A stretch of DNA of 64,000 bases from Pantoea sp. Lij88 (GCF_030062155.1 NZ_CP118269.1:3720001-3784000), one strand, 5' to 3'; counted from the first letter of the stretch, positions 38,835 to 55,790 are shown. Program-made: numbers and translations. Notes: generated from the letters alone by a model not told the origin.

Positions 38835-39461
38835 ATGCCCGCATTCCCTGCTACCGCCCCACGCCTGGGGCTTTATCCGGTGGTTGATAGCCCCGAGTGG
38901 ATTGAACGCCTGCTGGAGATGGGCGTTCGCACGCTGCAGCTGCGCATTAAGGATCAGCCCGATGAGATCGCCGAGCCTGCCATTGCCCAGGCAATTGCGC
39001 TGGGTAAACGCTATGACGCGCGCCTGTTTATCAATGACTACTGGCAGCTGGCAATAAAACATCAGGCTTATGGCGTACATCTGGGTCAGGAGGATCTGGA
39101 TGTGGCCGATCTTGCCCGGATTCATCAGGCCGGATTGCGTCTGGGACTCTCCACCCATGACGATGCTGAACTGGATCGCGCGCTGGCAATCCAGCCCTCT
39201 TACATCGCACTTGGGCATATTTTCCCGACGCAGACCAAAGAGATGCCTTCTGCGCCGCAGGGCATTGAACAGCTGAAGCGGCACCTGACACGCCTGACGC
39301 ATATTCCCACCGTGGCGATTGGCGGTATCTCGATTGTACGGGCACCTGAGGTGCTGGCAACGGGCGTGGGCAGTATTGCGGTGGTGAGTGCGATTACCCA
39401 GGCGGATGACTGGCGTGAAGCAACCCGGACTCTGCTGGCGCTGGCAGAACCCGCCAGCTAG
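38835..39461 (+). CDS. thiE: Thiamine-phosphate synthase ThiE
   Basis: Couples the pyrimidine diphosphate with the thiazole phosphate to give thiamine monophosphate. The protein is 208 aa (E. coli 211). TIM-barrel motifs: [59 protein letters not shown] and VAIGGIS. AAGGAGGAG inside the thiC end is its Shine-Dalgarno site, so the genes are coupled. It is the last thi gene at this locus, whereas E. coli continues with thiFSGH. Confidence 0.96.
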   Translation: MPAFPATAPRLGLYPVVDSPEWIERLLEMGVRTLQLRIKDQPDEIAEPAIAQAIALGKRYDARLFINDYWQLAIKHQAYGVHLGQEDLDVADLARIHQAGLRLGLSTHDDAELDRALAIQPSYIALGHIFPTQTKEMPSAPQGIEQLKRHLTRLTHIPTVAIGGISIVRAPEVLATGVGSIAVVSAITQADDWREATRTLLALAEPAS

Positions 39462-39612
39462 GGATTTGTGGAACCTGTCGCGCATTAGCGGCTGCAAAAC
39501 AGGTAATGCCAGCGTTCTCGCGGGAAAGCGGCGCGCAAACGTATGTTTTGCCGCTGGCGCTCTGTGATCCAACACCTTAACGTGGCATCCGTCAGGTTAA
39601 GGTTATCTGACC

Positions 39613-39651
39613 AGGGCCGGATCCCTCCTCTTGCCGGCCCTGCTTCTTCTT
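39613..39651 (+). terminator. Candidate terminator of thiCE
   Basis: AGGGCCGG (39613-39620) pairs with CCGGCCCT (39634-39641) across a 13-base loop, followed by a T-rich GCTTCTTCTT. It lies 150 bp after thiE. A second inverted repeat, ACCTTAAC/GTTAAGGT, lies just before it. No thiF-like remnant is recognised in 39462-39612. Confidence 0.55.
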
Positions 39652-39655
39652 GCCG

Positions 39656-41110
39656 CTATGCGGGAGAAGAGGCGGAAGTCTGTGTCTCATGTTCGCACGA
39701 GATCATCGCGCGTTCGACAGCCGCACCCACCAGCGCCAGCGCCTGTTCAGTCTGCTCGTTGATGGGCAGCCCGTAGTTTAAGCGCAGGCAGTTACGGTAT
39801 TTACCCGAGGCCGAAAACAGTGAGCCTACGGCAATCTGAATTTTTGACTCGCGCAGTTCGCGGTTAAGCCGGACCGCGTCAAATGCTTCTGGGAGTTCTA
39901 TCCACATCAGAAAGCCGCCCTGAGGACGGGAAACGCAGATGCCGCAGGGAAAATAGTGGCGTACCCAGCAGCTAAAGGTTTCATAGTTGCGATGATAAAT
40001 TTGCCGCATCCGGCGCAGATGGGGCTGATAATGGCCCTGGCGGATAAACTCGGATACCGCATGCTGAGGCTGCGTCGCGGTGGAGCCTGTGACGATATAT
40101 TTCATATGCAGCACGCGGTCGCGATAGCGTCCTGGTGCAACCCAGCCGACGCGCAGACCCGGCGCCAGCGTTTTGGAAAAGGAGCTGCACAGCAGAACCC
40201 GGTCATCAAGATCCAGCGCTTTAATGGTGGATGGACGCGGATATTCCCAGGCAAGCTCACCATAAACATCATCTTCAATCACGGCCGCATCAAACCTTTG
40301 CGCCAGCGCCAGCAGTGCCCGCTTACGCTGCTCAGGCATGATGAACCCCAGCGGATTATTACAATTCGGCACGACAACGACGGCTTTGATCGGCCATTGA
40401 TCAAAGGCCAGCTCCAGCGCTTCCAGACTGATGCCCGTTACTGCATCCGTCGGGATCTCAATGGCCCGAATGCCAAAGCCGCGCAGGGTTTGCATGATGC
40501 CGTGAAATGACGGTGACTCAACGGCAATGATATCGCCCGGCTCACAGACTGCCCGAACGGCGACCGATAACGCTTCATGGCAGCCGGTGGTGATCACAAT
40601 GTCATCAGCGGTGAGCTGGCAGCCGCTGTCTATCGCCAGCCGTGCAATCTGTTGCCGCAGCGCGAGAACACCATAGAGATTGTCATAATTCAGCAGCGCC
40701 ATGTCCTGCTTCTGCGCCTGCCGGCTGAAGGCTTTCCACAACGGCTTGAGCGTCGGCTGCGTCAGGTCGGGCATGCCGCTGCCCAGCTGCAGCACATCAT
40801 CTTCCAGACGACTGTTAATCAGTTCCAGCACCGCATCCCACTGCGTCACCTCAACCGGCCGCTGTGCGGGACGGGTCAGCGCAGGCATCGGGGGCGTTGC
40901 TTTGCGTGAGGCGACAAAATAGCCGGAACGCGACTGTGGCGTGATCATCTGCTTCTCTTCCAGCAGATGATAAGCCTGCTGCACGGTGCTGATACTGACG
41001 CCATGTTCGGCACTCAGACTGCGGACCGAAGGCAGGCGCTCACCACTGCGATATAACCCCTGTTCAATGCGCTGAGCCAGCAGCGTGGCAAGATGTTCAT
41101 AGCGGGTCAT
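39656..41110 (-). CDS. MocR/GntR-type regulator with aminotransferase domain
   Basis: 484 aa in the MocR subfamily of GntR regulators. Residues 1-70 form a winged helix with RLPSVRSLSAEHGVSISTVQQAYHLLEEKQMI. Residues 90-470 are a fold-type I PLP domain with the substrate-site NPLG (252-255), cofactor-binding IEDDVY (279-284) and the Schiff-base lysine K313 in CSSFSKTLAPGLRVGW. All PLP-binding features are intact. It resembles E. coli YdcR in architecture but is not clearly that protein. It probably regulates genes using PLP or an amino compound as effector. It is divergent from the DUF1127 gene. It sits where E. coli carries thiH and htrC. Confidence 0.88.
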   Translation of the reverse strand: MTRYEHLATLLAQRIEQGLYRSGERLPSVRSLSAEHGVSISTVQQAYHLLEEKQMITPQSRSGYFVASRKATPPMPALTRPAQRPVEVTQWDAVLELINSRLEDDVLQLGSGMPDLTQPTLKPLWKAFSRQAQKQDMALLNYDNLYGVLALRQQIARLAIDSGCQLTADDIVITTGCHEALSVAVRAVCEPGDIIAVESPSFHGIMQTLRGFGIRAIEIPTDAVTGISLEALELAFDQWPIKAVVVVPNCNNPLGFIMPEQRKRALLALAQRFDAAVIEDDVYGELAWEYPRPSTIKALDLDDRVLLCSSFSKTLAPGLRVGWVAPGRYRDRVLHMKYIVTGSTATQPQHAVSEFIRQGHYQPHLRRMRQIYHRNYETFSCWVRHYFPCGICVSRPQGGFLMWIELPEAFDAVRLNRELRESKIQIAVGSLFSASGKYRNCLRLNYGLPINEQTEQALALVGAAVERAMISCEHETQTSASSPA

Positions 41111-41192
41111 TGTATTTCCTCTGACTCAGATAGTGAGCAGTAACCAGTACAGTTATGCTTCTTTTCTACCATTCAGATCCCCGTTACCGCAA

Positions 41193-41237
41193 TCTGTATG
41201 TTAAAAAAAGGTGATTTTTGCGTCTGTATCATACAGA
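41193..41237. promoter_or_regulatory. Candidate MocR operator: repeated TCTGTAT and a palindrome
   Basis: TCTGTAT occurs at 41193-41199 and again at 41223-41229, 30 bp apart (about three helical turns). The second copy is half of a perfect 15-bp palindrome TCTGTATCATACAGA (41223-41237). A related AGTACAGTT lies at 41146-41154. All are in the divergent gap between the MocR-type gene and the DUF1127 gene, the usual place for autoregulatory MocR sites. Confidence 0.5.
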
Positions 41238-41284
41238 GTGATCCCCTGAAAATAGTCCTCAGACACTTCACTGAGGGTACTATC

Positions 41285-41467
41285 ATGGGATACGACGAGA
41301 ATCGCGCAGCTAAACCGTTTACAGGCACGCCTTACAAGCTGGTTCGTTACTTATGGCGCAGTTATAAACGCTGGCAGCTGCGGCGGGAGACGCGCGTCAT
41401 CCTGTCGAAACTGAGTGACAGTCAGCTGAAAGACATTGGTCTTGGCCGCAATGACTGGAATGCCTGA
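41285..41467 (+). CDS. Small DUF1127 domain protein
   Basis: 60-aa basic protein from the ATG at 41285 (MGYDENRAAKPFTG), which has GAGGGT 7 bases upstream; the longer frame from 41198 has no support. The C-terminal half is the DUF1127 (YjiS-like) motif, WQLRRETRVILSKLSDSQLKDIGLGRNDW. The family is widespread in proteobacteria. In alpha-proteobacteria, members have been linked to RNA turnover and phosphate or carbon adaptation. Its role here is unknown. It is divergently transcribed from the MocR-type regulator gene and may be its target. Confidence 0.85.
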   Translation: MGYDENRAAKPFTGTPYKLVRYLWRSYKRWQLRRETRVILSKLSDSQLKDIGLGRNDWNA

Positions 41468-41476
41468 ATCAGAGAC

Positions 41477-41506
41477 AAAAAAAAACCCTGCCGAGGCAGG
41501 GTTTTT
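41477..41506. terminator. Bidirectional terminator between the DUF1127 gene and rpoC
   Basis: CCCTGCC (41486-41492) and GGCAGGG (41495-41501) with loop GA, flanked by TTTTT on the plus side and a run of nine A residues that becomes a T-tract on the minus strand. It ends the rpoBC transcript and the convergent small gene. Confidence 0.93.
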
Positions 41507-41522
41507 ATCAGGTAAAGGACGA

Positions 41523-45746
<4,224 letters not shown>

Positions 45747-45776
45747 GGATTAGCTCCCGTCGGAGTGAGACTCAGA

Positions 45777-45868
45777 GGGCGTCCAACCGAAATTGAACGC
45801 CCCGTAACCAGTACAATTGCGAGCGCTTTAAACCCTGCGCTATCAGGCGGCGGCGAACCGCAGCCTGA
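45777..45868 (-). repeat. Two stem-loops in the rpoB-rpoC gap
   Basis: GGGCGTCCAA (45777-45786) pairs with TTGAACGCCC (45793-45802), with one G-T pair. TCAGGCGGCGG (45843-45853) pairs with CCGCAGCCTGA (45858-45868) with one mismatch around a tetraloop that reads TTCG on the transcript. Neither has a T-tract. The gap is longer than in E. coli (about 76 bp). They may act as processing or stability elements. Confidence 0.6.
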
Positions 45869-45874
45869 AAGGGG

Positions 45875-48800
45875 TTACTCGTCTTCCAGCTCGATGTTGA
45901 TACCCAGCGAGCGAATCTCTTTCAACAGTACGTTGAAGGATTCCGGCATGCCCGGTTCCATCTGATGGTTACCGTCAACGATGTTTTTATACATCTTGGT
46001 ACGGCCGTTGACGTCATCAGACTTAACGGTAAGCATTTCCTGCAGGGTATACGCGGCACCGTATGCTTCCAGTGCCCATACTTCCATCTCACCAAAGCGC
46101 TGACCACCGAACTGTGCCTTACCACCCAGCGGCTGCTGAGTAACCAGGCTGTAGGAACCGGTAGAACGTGCATGCATCTTGTCATCAACCAGGTGGTTGA
46201 GTTTCAGCATGTACATGTAGCCAACGGTTACCTGACGTTCGAACTGCTCACCGGTACGGCCGTCAAACAGGGTAATCTGACCGGAAGAAGGCAAGCCGCC
46301 GAGCTGCAGCAGCTCTTTGATTTCACTCTCTTTCGCGCCATCAAACACCGGAGTGGCGATTGGCATACCTTTCTTCAGGTTCTCAGCCAGACGAAGCACT
46401 TCGTCATCGGAGAAGGTGTTCAGGTCAACTTTCTGACGCAGATCGCTACCCAGGTCATAGGCGCGCTGGATGAATTCGCGCAGTTTCGCGACTTCTTCCT
46501 GCTTCTTCAGCATGGCGTTGATCTTCTCGCCGATGCCTTTCGCTGCCATACCCAGGTGGGTTTCCAGAATCTGACCGATGTTCATACGCGATGGTACGCC
46601 CAGCGGGTTCAGAACGATGTCAACCGGCGTACCGTTTTCATCGTAAGGCATATCTTCGATCGGGTTGATCTTGGAGATAACACCTTTGTTACCGTGACGG
46701 CCTGCCATTTTGTCACCCGGCTGAATCTGACGCTTAACAGCCAGATAAACCTTAACGATTTTCAGCACGCCCGGTGCCAGATCATCGCCCTGGGTGATTT
46801 TACGACGCTTGCCTTCGAGTTTTTTCTCAAACTCGTGCTTCAGTTCGTCGTACTGCTCTGCCAGCTGCTCCAGCTGGTTTTGCTTGGCTTCGTCAGTCAG
46901 ACCCAGTTCCAGCCAGCGCTCGCGCGGCAGCTTGTCCAGTTTGTCTGCTTCAACGCCACCAGAAATCAGTACGTTCTGGATACGGCTGAACAGGCCCGCT
47001 TCCAGAATCTGCAGTTCTTCAGACAGGTCTTTCTTCGCCTGCTTCAGCTGCATCTCTTCGATTTCCAGCGCACGTTTGTCTTTTTCCACGCCATCGCGGG
47101 TAAAGACCTGAACGTCGATCACGGTGCCTGACACGCCATTCGGTACGCGCAGTGACGAATCTTTCACGTCAGAGGCTTTTTCACCGAAGATAGCGCGCAG
47201 CAGTTTCTCTTCTGGCGTCAGCTGGGTCTCACCTTTCGGCGTTACCTTACCAACCAGAATGTCGCCACCGGTCACTTCAGCACCGATGTAGACGATGCCA
47301 GACTCATCCAGTTTAGAGAGTGCAGCTTCACCCACGTTCGGGATATCAGCAGTGATCTCTTCCGGCCCCAGTTTGGTGTCACGCGACACGCAAGCCAGTT
47401 CCTGAATGTGGATAGTCGTAAAGCGATCTTCCTGAACCACACGCTCGGAGACCAGGATGGAGTCTTCGAAGTTGTAACCGTTCCACGGCATGAACGCTAC
47501 GCGCATGTTCTGGCCCAGTGCCAGTTCACCCAGATCGGTGGACGGGCCATCTGCCAGCACGTCGCCGCGCTCAACCGGCTCACCCAGAGAAACACATGGC
47601 ATCTGGTTGATGCAGGTGTTCTGGTTAGAACGGGTATATTTGGTCAGGTTATAAATGTCGATACCGGCTTCGCCAGCATGCATTTCGTCTTCGTTAACTT
47701 TGATAACGATACGTGATGCGTCGACGTACTGTACGGTACCGCCACGTTTCGCAACGGCGGTAACACCGGAGTCAACGGCAACAGCACGTTCCATACCGGT
47801 ACCAACCAGCGGCTTGTCAGCACGCAGAGTCGGAACGGCCTGACGTTGCATGTTCGCACCCATCAGGGCGCGGTTGGCGTCATCGTGTTCCAGGAACGGG
47901 ATCAGGGACGCACCGACAGAAACGATCTGTTGGGTCGAAACGTCCATGTAGTCAACCTGATCACGGCTGAACAGACTTGATTCGCCTTTGCTACGGCAGG
48001 TGACCAGGTCATCAACAAACGCGCCGTTATCATCAAGAGGGGCGTTCGCCTGAGCGATAACGTAGTTACCCTCTTCGATAGCAGAGAGGTAATGAATCTC
48101 GTCAGAAACCAGACCGTCGATAACACGGCGATAAGGCGTCTCAAGGAAACCGTACTCATTCGTCTGTGCATAAACAGACAAGGAGTTGATCAGACCGATG
48201 TTCGGACCTTCAGGGGTTTCGATTGGGCAGACACGACCGTAGTGCGTTGGGTGTACGTCACGCACTTCGAAGCCGGCACGCTCACGCGTCAAACCACCCG
48301 GGCCGAGAGCAGAGATACGACGTTTGTGCGTAATCTCTGACAGCGGGTTGTTCTGATCCATAAACTGAGAAAGCTGGCTTGAACCAAAGAACTCTTTCAC
48401 CGCAGCCGAAATCGGCTTCGCGTTGATCATGTCCTGAGGCATCAGGGTATCAAGGTCGCCCAGTGACAGACGCTCTTTAACCGCACGCTCAACACGGACC
48501 AGACCGACACGGAACTGGTTCTCAGCCATTTCACCGACTGAACGAATACGACGGTTACCGAGGTGGTCGATATCGTCCACTTCGCCTTTACCGTTACGGA
48601 TGTCAATCAGCTTCTTCATCACTTCAATGATGTCGTCTTTGCTCAGGATGCCTGAACCTTCGATTTCATCGCGCAGTAATGAGCGGTTGAACTTCATACG
48701 GCCGACAGCAGACAGATCGTAACGATCTTCAGAGAAGAACAGGTTCTCAAACAGGTTCTCTGCTGCTTCGCGTGTTGGCGGCTCACCAGGACGCATCATG

Positions 48801-49903
48801 CGGTAGATCTCAACCAGTGCGCTCAGACGATCGCTGGTTGGGTCGACACGCAGGGTCTCGGAGATATATGGACCGTGGTCCAGATCGTTGGTGAACAGCG
48901 TTTCGATGCGTTTGTGACCGGACTGGCTCAGTTTGGCCAGCAGATCCAGTGACAGCTCCATGTTCGCTGCAATAATCAGCTCACCGGTGCTCTCATCGAT
49001 GTAGTCTTTAGCGACCACTTTGCCCGCGATATATTCAACCGGAACTTCGATGTGCTGAATGCCATCTTTTTCCAGCTGACGGATATGGCGCGCAGTAATA
49101 CGGCGTGCTTTTTCGACGTAGACGGTGCCGTTCGCTTCGATATCGAAGGTAGCGGTTTCACCGCGCAGGCGCTCAGGCACCAGCTCCATCTGCAGCTTGT
49201 TGTCACGGATTTCAAACACCACTTTCTCGAAGAAGATATCGAGGATCTGAGGTGTAGTGAACTGTAACGCGCGCAGGATGATAGTGGCCGGCAGCTTACG
49301 ACGACGGTCAATACGGACAAACAGGTTATCTTTCGGGTCAAACTCAAAGTCGAGCCATGATCCGCGGTAAGGGATGATACGTGCGTTGTACAGCACTTTA
49401 CCCGATGAGTGGGTTTTACCCTTATCGCTATCAAAGAACACGCCAGGACTACGGTGCAGCTGAGAAACGATAACGCGTTCGGTACCATTGATAACAAAGG
49501 TACCGTTGTCGGTCATGAGCGGAATTTCGCCCATGTAGACTTCTTGTTCTTTAATGTCTTTTACGGTGCCTTCTGGCGCTTCGCGCTCATAGACCACCAG
49601 ACGCAGTTTCACGCGCAGCGGTGCCGAATAGGTCACGCCACGGATCTGACACTCTTTCACGTCAAAGACAGGTTCACCCAGGCGATAGCTGACATACTGC
49701 AACTCAGAGTTGCCGCTGTAGCTCGCAATAGGGAATACAGAACGGAATGCAGCTTCCAGTCCGTACTGACCTTCTGGATCTTGCTCGATAAACTTCTGGA
49801 ACGAGTCGAGCTGGATGGAAAGGAGATAAGGTATGTCCAGTACTTGCGGACGTTTACCAAAATCCTTACGAATACGTTTTTTCTCGGTATAGGAGTAAAC
49901 CAT
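45875..49903 (-). CDS. rpoB: RNA polymerase beta subunit
   Basis: Second catalytic subunit of RNA polymerase, 1342 aa, the exact E. coli length. The rifampicin pocket ([32 protein letters not shown], about residues 506-537) has the wild-type sequence, so no target-site resistance mutation is seen. C-terminal motifs [15 protein letters not shown] and [25 protein letters not shown] are intact. It lies 329 bp after rplL, in a gap that contains a partial terminator. The 388-codon open frame on the opposite strand is a shadow of this gene. Confidence 0.99.
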   Translation of the reverse strand: MVYSYTEKKRIRKDFGKRPQVLDIPYLLSIQLDSFQKFIEQDPEGQYGLEAAFRSVFPIASYSGNSELQYVSYRLGEPVFDVKECQIRGVTYSAPLRVKLRLVVYEREAPEGTVKDIKEQEVYMGEIPLMTDNGTFVINGTERVIVSQLHRSPGVFFDSDKGKTHSSGKVLYNARIIPYRGSWLDFEFDPKDNLFVRIDRRRKLPATIILRALQFTTPQILDIFFEKVVFEIRDNKLQMELVPERLRGETATFDIEANGTVYVEKARRITARHIRQLEKDGIQHIEVPVEYIAGKVVAKDYIDESTGELIIAANMELSLDLLAKLSQSGHKRIETLFTNDLDHGPYISETLRVDPTSDRLSALVEIYRMMRPGEPPTREAAENLFENLFFSEDRYDLSAVGRMKFNRSLLRDEIEGSGILSKDDIIEVMKKLIDIRNGKGEVDDIDHLGNRRIRSVGEMAENQFRVGLVRVERAVKERLSLGDLDTLMPQDMINAKPISAAVKEFFGSSQLSQFMDQNNPLSEITHKRRISALGPGGLTRERAGFEVRDVHPTHYGRVCPIETPEGPNIGLINSLSVYAQTNEYGFLETPYRRVIDGLVSDEIHYLSAIEEGNYVIAQANAPLDDNGAFVDDLVTCRSKGESSLFSRDQVDYMDVSTQQIVSVGASLIPFLEHDDANRALMGANMQRQAVPTLRADKPLVGTGMERAVAVDSGVTAVAKRGGTVQYVDASRIVIKVNEDEMHAGEAGIDIYNLTKYTRSNQNTCINQMPCVSLGEPVERGDVLADGPSTDLGELALGQNMRVAFMPWNGYNFEDSILVSERVVQEDRFTTIHIQELACVSRDTKLGPEEITADIPNVGEAALSKLDESGIVYIGAEVTGGDILVGKVTPKGETQLTPEEKLLRAIFGEKASDVKDSSLRVPNGVSGTVIDVQVFTRDGVEKDKRALEIEEMQLKQAKKDLSEELQILEAGLFSRIQNVLISGGVEADKLDKLPRERWLELGLTDEAKQNQLEQLAEQYDELKHEFEKKLEGKRRKITQGDDLAPGVLKIVKVYLAVKRQIQPGDKMAGRHGNKGVISKINPIEDMPYDENGTPVDIVLNPLGVPSRMNIGQILETHLGMAAKGIGEKINAMLKKQEEVAKLREFIQRAYDLGSDLRQKVDLNTFSDDEVLRLAENLKKGMPIATPVFDGAKESEIKELLQLGGLPSSGQITLFDGRTGEQFERQVTVGYMYMLKLNHLVDDKMHARSTGSYSLVTQQPLGGKAQFGGQRFGEMEVWALEAYGAAYTLQEMLTVKSDDVNGRTKMYKNIVDGNHQMEPGMPESFNVLLKEIRSLGINIELEDE

Positions 49904-50161
49904 AGGGTTCCTCAGCTAGCTGACAAGTCGACCCACGCTGTCCGTCCTGACAGGACAGTTCATGCAACACGATTTTGTTTGATTCACTGGCTGCGCGGCA
50001 GCAGTGCAATACCTCTTTCTATCACGCTTAAATCATTTCATCGCTTTTGAGAAGGCAGGGAACCCGCACAGGAAAGCGGTATATTAAGTCGTCGATAGAG
50101 AAAGATATTGAAGAGTAACAATGGACAAACAGTGTGAAACCCCATTGAGACCCTGTAGCGC

Positions 50162-50192
50162 AAAAAGGCTGGTGACCAAAAAGTCACCAGCC
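50162..50192 (-). terminator. rplL-rpoB attenuator
   Basis: Minus strand: GGCTGGTGAC and GTCACCAGCC form a perfect 10-bp stem with a 6-base loop, followed by TTTTT, 40 bp after the rplL stop. In E. coli the equivalent site terminates about 80% of transcripts and sets the ratio of ribosomal protein to polymerase. The rest of the 329-bp gap (49904-50161) holds no gene. Confidence 0.9.
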
Positions 50193-50232
50193 ATCAGTCT
50201 GAAACTACTCAGACTGCAACCCGAAGGTTGTC

Positions 50233-50595
50233 TTACTTAACTTCAACTTCAGCGCCAGCTTCTTTCAGAGCAGCTTCAAGTGCAGCTGCGTCGTCTTTGC
50301 TGATTGCTTCTTTGATCACGCCAGTTGCTTCAACCAGATCTTTGGCTTCTTTCAGGCCCAGACCAGTTGCAGTACGTACGGCTTTGATTACTGCAACCTT
50401 GTTCGGGCCAACAGCTTTCAGGACTACGTCGAATTCAGTTTTTTCTTCAACAGCTTCAGCCGGGCCAGCAGCAACAGCTACAGCAGCAGCAGCAGAAACG
50501 CCGAATTTTTCTTCCATTGCAGAAACCAGCTCAACAACTTCCATTACGGACATCGCTGCAACAGCTTCCAGAATTTGGTCTTTAGTAATAGACAT
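50233..50595 (-). CDS. rplL: 50S ribosomal protein L7/L12
   Basis: Stalk protein of the large subunit that recruits translation factors; present in several copies on L10. The protein is 120 aa (E. coli 121). The N-terminal dimerisation helix ([33 protein letters not shown]), the Ala-rich hinge and the C-terminal domain [38 protein letters not shown] are typical. It follows rplJ after 65 bp. Confidence 0.99.
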   Translation of the reverse strand: MSITKDQILEAVAAMSVMEVVELVSAMEEKFGVSAAAAVAVAAGPAEAVEEKTEFDVVLKAVGPNKVAVIKAVRTATGLGLKEAKDLVEATGVIKEAISKDDAAALEAALKEAGAEVEVK

Positions 50596-50660
50596 GACAA
50601 TTGTTCCTAAGAATCAGAAAAAGTTTATACGTAAGCAAGTACGAAGAAAAGAATATGGCC

Positions 50661-51158
50661 TTAAGCCGCTTCTTTTGCATCGCGTACAGCAGCCAGAGTG
50701 CGGACCAGTTTGCCGGCAGCGGCTTCTTTCATGGTCGACATCAGACGTGCCAGTGCTTCTTCGTAGGTCGGCAGCGTTGCCAGACGGTCAATATTGGCCG
50801 CCGTGATCAGCTCACCTTCAAAGGCTGCAGCTTTGACCTCAAATTTTGCATTCGCTTTCGCGAAATCTTTGAACAGACGAGCAGCAGCGCCCGGGTGTTC
50901 CATAGAATATGCAATCAGGGTCGGACCAACAAACGTGTCTTTCAGGCACTCAAACTGAGTACCTTCAACGACGCGGCGCAGCAGGGTGTTACGAACAACA
51001 CGCATGTAAACGCCAGCTTCACGGCCTGCTTTACGCAGTTCGGTCATTTTATCAACGGTAACGCCACGGGAATCCGCAACAACCGCTGAAAGCGCACCTT
51101 TGGCTACTTCGCTGACTTCAGCAACAATCGCTTGTTTGTCTTGAAGATTTAATGCCAT
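50661..51158 (-). CDS. rplJ: 50S ribosomal protein L10
   Basis: Anchors the L7/L12 stalk to 23S rRNA; 165 aa, as in E. coli. It starts [42 protein letters not shown]. The C-terminal helix that binds L12 dimers ends [11 protein letters not shown]. It is preceded by a long leader with the L10 binding site, so the L10-L12 complex should repress its own translation. Confidence 0.99.
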   Translation of the reverse strand: MALNLQDKQAIVAEVSEVAKGALSAVVADSRGVTVDKMTELRKAGREAGVYMRVVRNTLLRRVVEGTQFECLKDTFVGPTLIAYSMEHPGAAARLFKDFAKANAKFEVKAAAFEGELITAANIDRLATLPTYEEALARLMSTMKEAAAGKLVRTLAAVRDAKEAA

Positions 51159-51279
51159 TAGCTTTTGCTCCTGGATTTGACCGGGAAAGGATTTCCCCGG
51201 AACTCACTTCACTTACTCACCCCAAGGGGTAATAAGCGCTCGAACACGGTGAGCAGAATCCAGCTAAGAAAAAATTCTT

Positions 51280-51487
51280 TTGGTTCTGTCACCGTCTACG
51301 CAGGGTATTAAGCGGAATATCCGGAGATAAACAGCTCCTGCGGTCTTGGACGGAGGCCAGGATAAGGCCTGGCTCCAACCTAAATTCTGTGTGACGCAGC
51401 AGAGTCAGAGTGAAAGGCGATAAACGCAACAGTCGGTTCTGGCTCTCTGGTGTCCTGTTCTGTTAATAACAGAACAACGGGCGTAAG
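51280..51487 (-). ncRNA. L10 leader (autoregulatory mRNA leader of rplJL)
   Basis: On the minus strand the leader contains GGAGCCAGGCC, a short linker, then CTGGCCTCCG (51374-51350). This corresponds to the L10-binding stem of E. coli, GGAGCCTGGCC...CAGGCCTCCG. It is followed by AAGACCGCAGGAG and CCCTGCGTAGACGGTGACAG, as in E. coli. A perfect hairpin GTTCTGTT/AACAGAAC (51457-51475) lies near its 5' end. The whole rplA-rplJ gap is 365 bp and holds no gene. Confidence 0.85.
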
Positions 51488-51516
51488 ATTCTAGGTGAAT
51501 TTTTCGCCCGTTTCAA
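51488..51516 (-). promoter_or_regulatory. rplJ promoter (P-L10)
   Basis: Minus strand: -35 TTGAAA (51516-51511), a 17-bp spacer and -10 TAGAAT (51493-51488), directly behind rplA. It drives rplJL-rpoBC. Confidence 0.85.
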
Positions 51517-51523
51517 GCAGCAA

Positions 51524-52669
<1,146 letters not shown>

Positions 52670-52735
52670 TCAATTGGGTTATAGCGCCTGTAAAGGCTCC
52701 CCGTGATAACGATTTATACGCTGTTGCCAGCGCAT

Positions 52736-52774
52736 AAAAACAAAAGGCGCGAAATTGTAGTTAAATTTCGCGCC
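52736..52774 (-). terminator. Terminator of secE-nusG
   Basis: Minus strand: GGCGCGAAATT and AATTTCGCGCC form a perfect 11-bp stem with a 7-base loop, followed by TTTTGTTTTT. It lies 34 bp after the nusG stop and separates it from rplKA. Confidence 0.9.
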
Positions 52775-52807
52775 TGCTGCAACAGCTAATTTGTGAGCGG
52801 AAAGAGG

Positions 52808-53353
52808 TTAACCTTTCTCCACCTGACCGAAGTCGAGCTCAACCGGTGTTGCACGACCAAAGATGGAAACGGAAACCGTCAGGCGGCTCTTCTCGTAATC
52901 CACATCTTCAACCACACCGTTAAAGTCAGCAAATGGACCGTCATTGACCCGCACCATTTCACCTGGCTCAAACAGCGTCTTCGGACGAGGCTTGTCGCCG
53001 ACCTGCTGCAGACGGTTCATGATCGCATCAACTTCTTTGTCGCTGATAGGTGCCGGACGGTCAGATGTCCCGCCGATGAAACCCATCACGCGTGGGACGC
53101 TGCGCACTAAATGCCAGCTGGCGTCATTCATCACCATCTGAACCAGTACGTATCCCGGGAAAAACTTGCGCTCGCTCTTACGACGCTGGCCACCACGGAT
53201 TTCAACGACTTCTTCAGTCGGAACCATGACTTCGCCAAACAGCTCTTCCATGTTGTGCAATTTGATATGCTCGCGCAGCGATTGGGCTACGCGGCCTTCA
53301 AAACCGGAAAACGCCTGTACGACGTACCAGCGTTTCTTTGGAGCTTCAGACAT
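52808..53353 (-). CDS. nusG: Transcription termination/antitermination factor NusG
   Basis: Binds RNA polymerase and couples it to Rho or to ribosomal protein S10; 181 aa, as in E. coli. The NGN domain ([25 protein letters not shown] through [13 protein letters not shown]) is followed by a KOW motif ([31 protein letters not shown]). It is 1 bp from the secE stop, so the two are a coupled pair. Confidence 0.99.
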   Translation of the reverse strand: MSEAPKKRWYVVQAFSGFEGRVAQSLREHIKLHNMEELFGEVMVPTEEVVEIRGGQRRKSERKFFPGYVLVQMVMNDASWHLVRSVPRVMGFIGGTSDRPAPISDKEVDAIMNRLQQVGDKPRPKTLFEPGEMVRVNDGPFADFNGVVEDVDYEKSRLTVSVSIFGRATPVELDFGQVEKG

Positions 53354-53354
53354 C

Positions 53355-53738
53355 TCAGAACCTCAGGCCAGTGATAAACGATACCAGACGGACCAGAATA
53401 CCATCCAGCCCCCACAAAATCAGTGACATCACGGCAGTAACCGCGGCAACGATTAAGGTGGTGTGCAGCGTTTCCTGGCGGGTTGGCCAGATAACCTTAC
53501 GCATTTCTGTTCTTGCTTCACGAGCAAAAGCCACAGTCGCTTTGCCTTTGGTCGTTAAAAGCGCAATGCCGCCAGCCGCTGCAATCAGTACAACTACGGC
53601 TAATGCACGCAGTGGCAATGACACATCACGATAGAGGTAGTTACCTACAATCGCTGCAAGCAGCAGTAACACAACTACTACCCACTTTACCGCTTCCAGG
53701 CCACGCCCGCTCCCTTGAGCTTCGGTATTCGCACTCAT
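53355..53738 (-). CDS. secE: Preprotein translocase subunit SecE
   Basis: Clamp subunit of the SecYEG channel, 127 aa, the exact E. coli length, from the ATG at 53738 ([19 protein letters not shown]). The frame is open 15 bp further upstream without support. Three membrane segments are visible: [36 protein letters not shown] and the essential third, [22 protein letters not shown]. The conserved cytoplasmic [21 protein letters not shown] precedes the last segment. Confidence 0.98.
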   Translation of the reverse strand: MSANTEAQGSGRGLEAVKWVVVVLLLLAAIVGNYLYRDVSLPLRALAVVVLIAAAGGIALLTTKGKATVAFAREARTEMRKVIWPTRQETLHTTLIVAAVTAVMSLILWGLDGILVRLVSFITGLRF

Positions 53739-53912
53739 AAACCAACCTGCCACAATAATTCAGAAACAATTCTGCCCCGCAGTGCGAGGCGTCCAAACCG
53801 AATGAGCTTTTGGGGCGTAACTCGGTATCCAACGCCGCATTACAGAGCCTGTCTCAGCAATGATTATGATTCAAAAAATCACTGATGAGCCAGGTTCTAT
53901 GAAACAGCGTGC

Positions 53913-53936
53913 AAAAAGGGCATCAAATGATGCCCT
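53913..53936 (-). terminator. Intrinsic terminator of the tRNA-tuf operon
   Basis: Minus strand: GGGCATCA and TGATGCCC form a perfect 8-bp stem with a 2-base central loop, followed by five T residues, 34 bp after tuf. Confidence 0.9.
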
Positions 53937-53969
53937 TTCCGTGTGCATTGCGTCAAACGTTATCGGTAA

Positions 53970-55181
<1,212 letters not shown>

Positions 55182-55262
55182 TCAATGATATCATCACATT
55201 AACCAGGCAATGCCTGACTGCAAGGAAGTTACAGAGAAAATCAGGAGGGAGATTAAAGGAAG

Positions 55263-55338
55263 TGGTGCTGATACCCAGAGTCGAACTGGGGACCTCACCC
55301 TTACCAAGGGTGCGCTCTACCAACTGAGCCATATCAGC
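55263..55338 (-). tRNA. thrT: tRNA-Thr (GGT)
   Basis: 76 nt with encoded CCA. Minus strand starts GCTGATATGGCTCAGTTGG, the anticodon loop is TTGGTAA, the T-loop is AGTTCGACTC and the end is TATCAGCACCA. It lies 108 bp ahead of tuf. Confidence 0.98.
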
Positions 55339-55343
55339 ACATC

Positions 55344-55418
<75 letters not shown>

Positions 55419-55563
55419 ATCCTGGAACTCGGCTACCTGTTCTTTCTGTAGCTTGCAGATAACAAAGAATGTTTCTCTGCTACCTACTGCCTGTCAGCGG
55501 AGCTGACCGACTTTGACTTCGCTAACGCTCAGTCTGAATTCAGGGTGATAAATGACTCACCTG

Positions 55564-55606
55564 ACAGATAAACAGGTTGTTTATCTGTACTCAACCGCGA
55601 GGTTGA
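55564..55606. repeat. Two perfect hairpins in the tyrU-glyT spacer
   Basis: ACAGATAAAC (55564-55573) and GTTTATCTGT (55579-55588) form a 10-bp stem with a 5-base loop. TCAACC (55591-55596) and GGTTGA (55601-55606) form a 6-bp stem with loop GCGA. No T-tract follows. The spacer (55419-55608, 190 bp) is longer than the roughly 116 bp of E. coli. They may be RNase processing signals for the tRNA precursor. Confidence 0.6.
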
Positions 55607-55608
55607 GA

Positions 55609-55693
<85 letters not shown>

Positions 55694-55700
55694 TACTTGA

Positions 55701-55776
<76 letters not shown>

Positions 55777-55790
55777 ATCAAGTGGAGCGC

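Noticed and set aside
45965..47131. A 388-codon open frame on the plus strand inside rpoB
   Set aside because: It is fully antisense to the conserved rpoB frame, lacks a Shine-Dalgarno site and has no recognisable domain; it is a codon-bias shadow.
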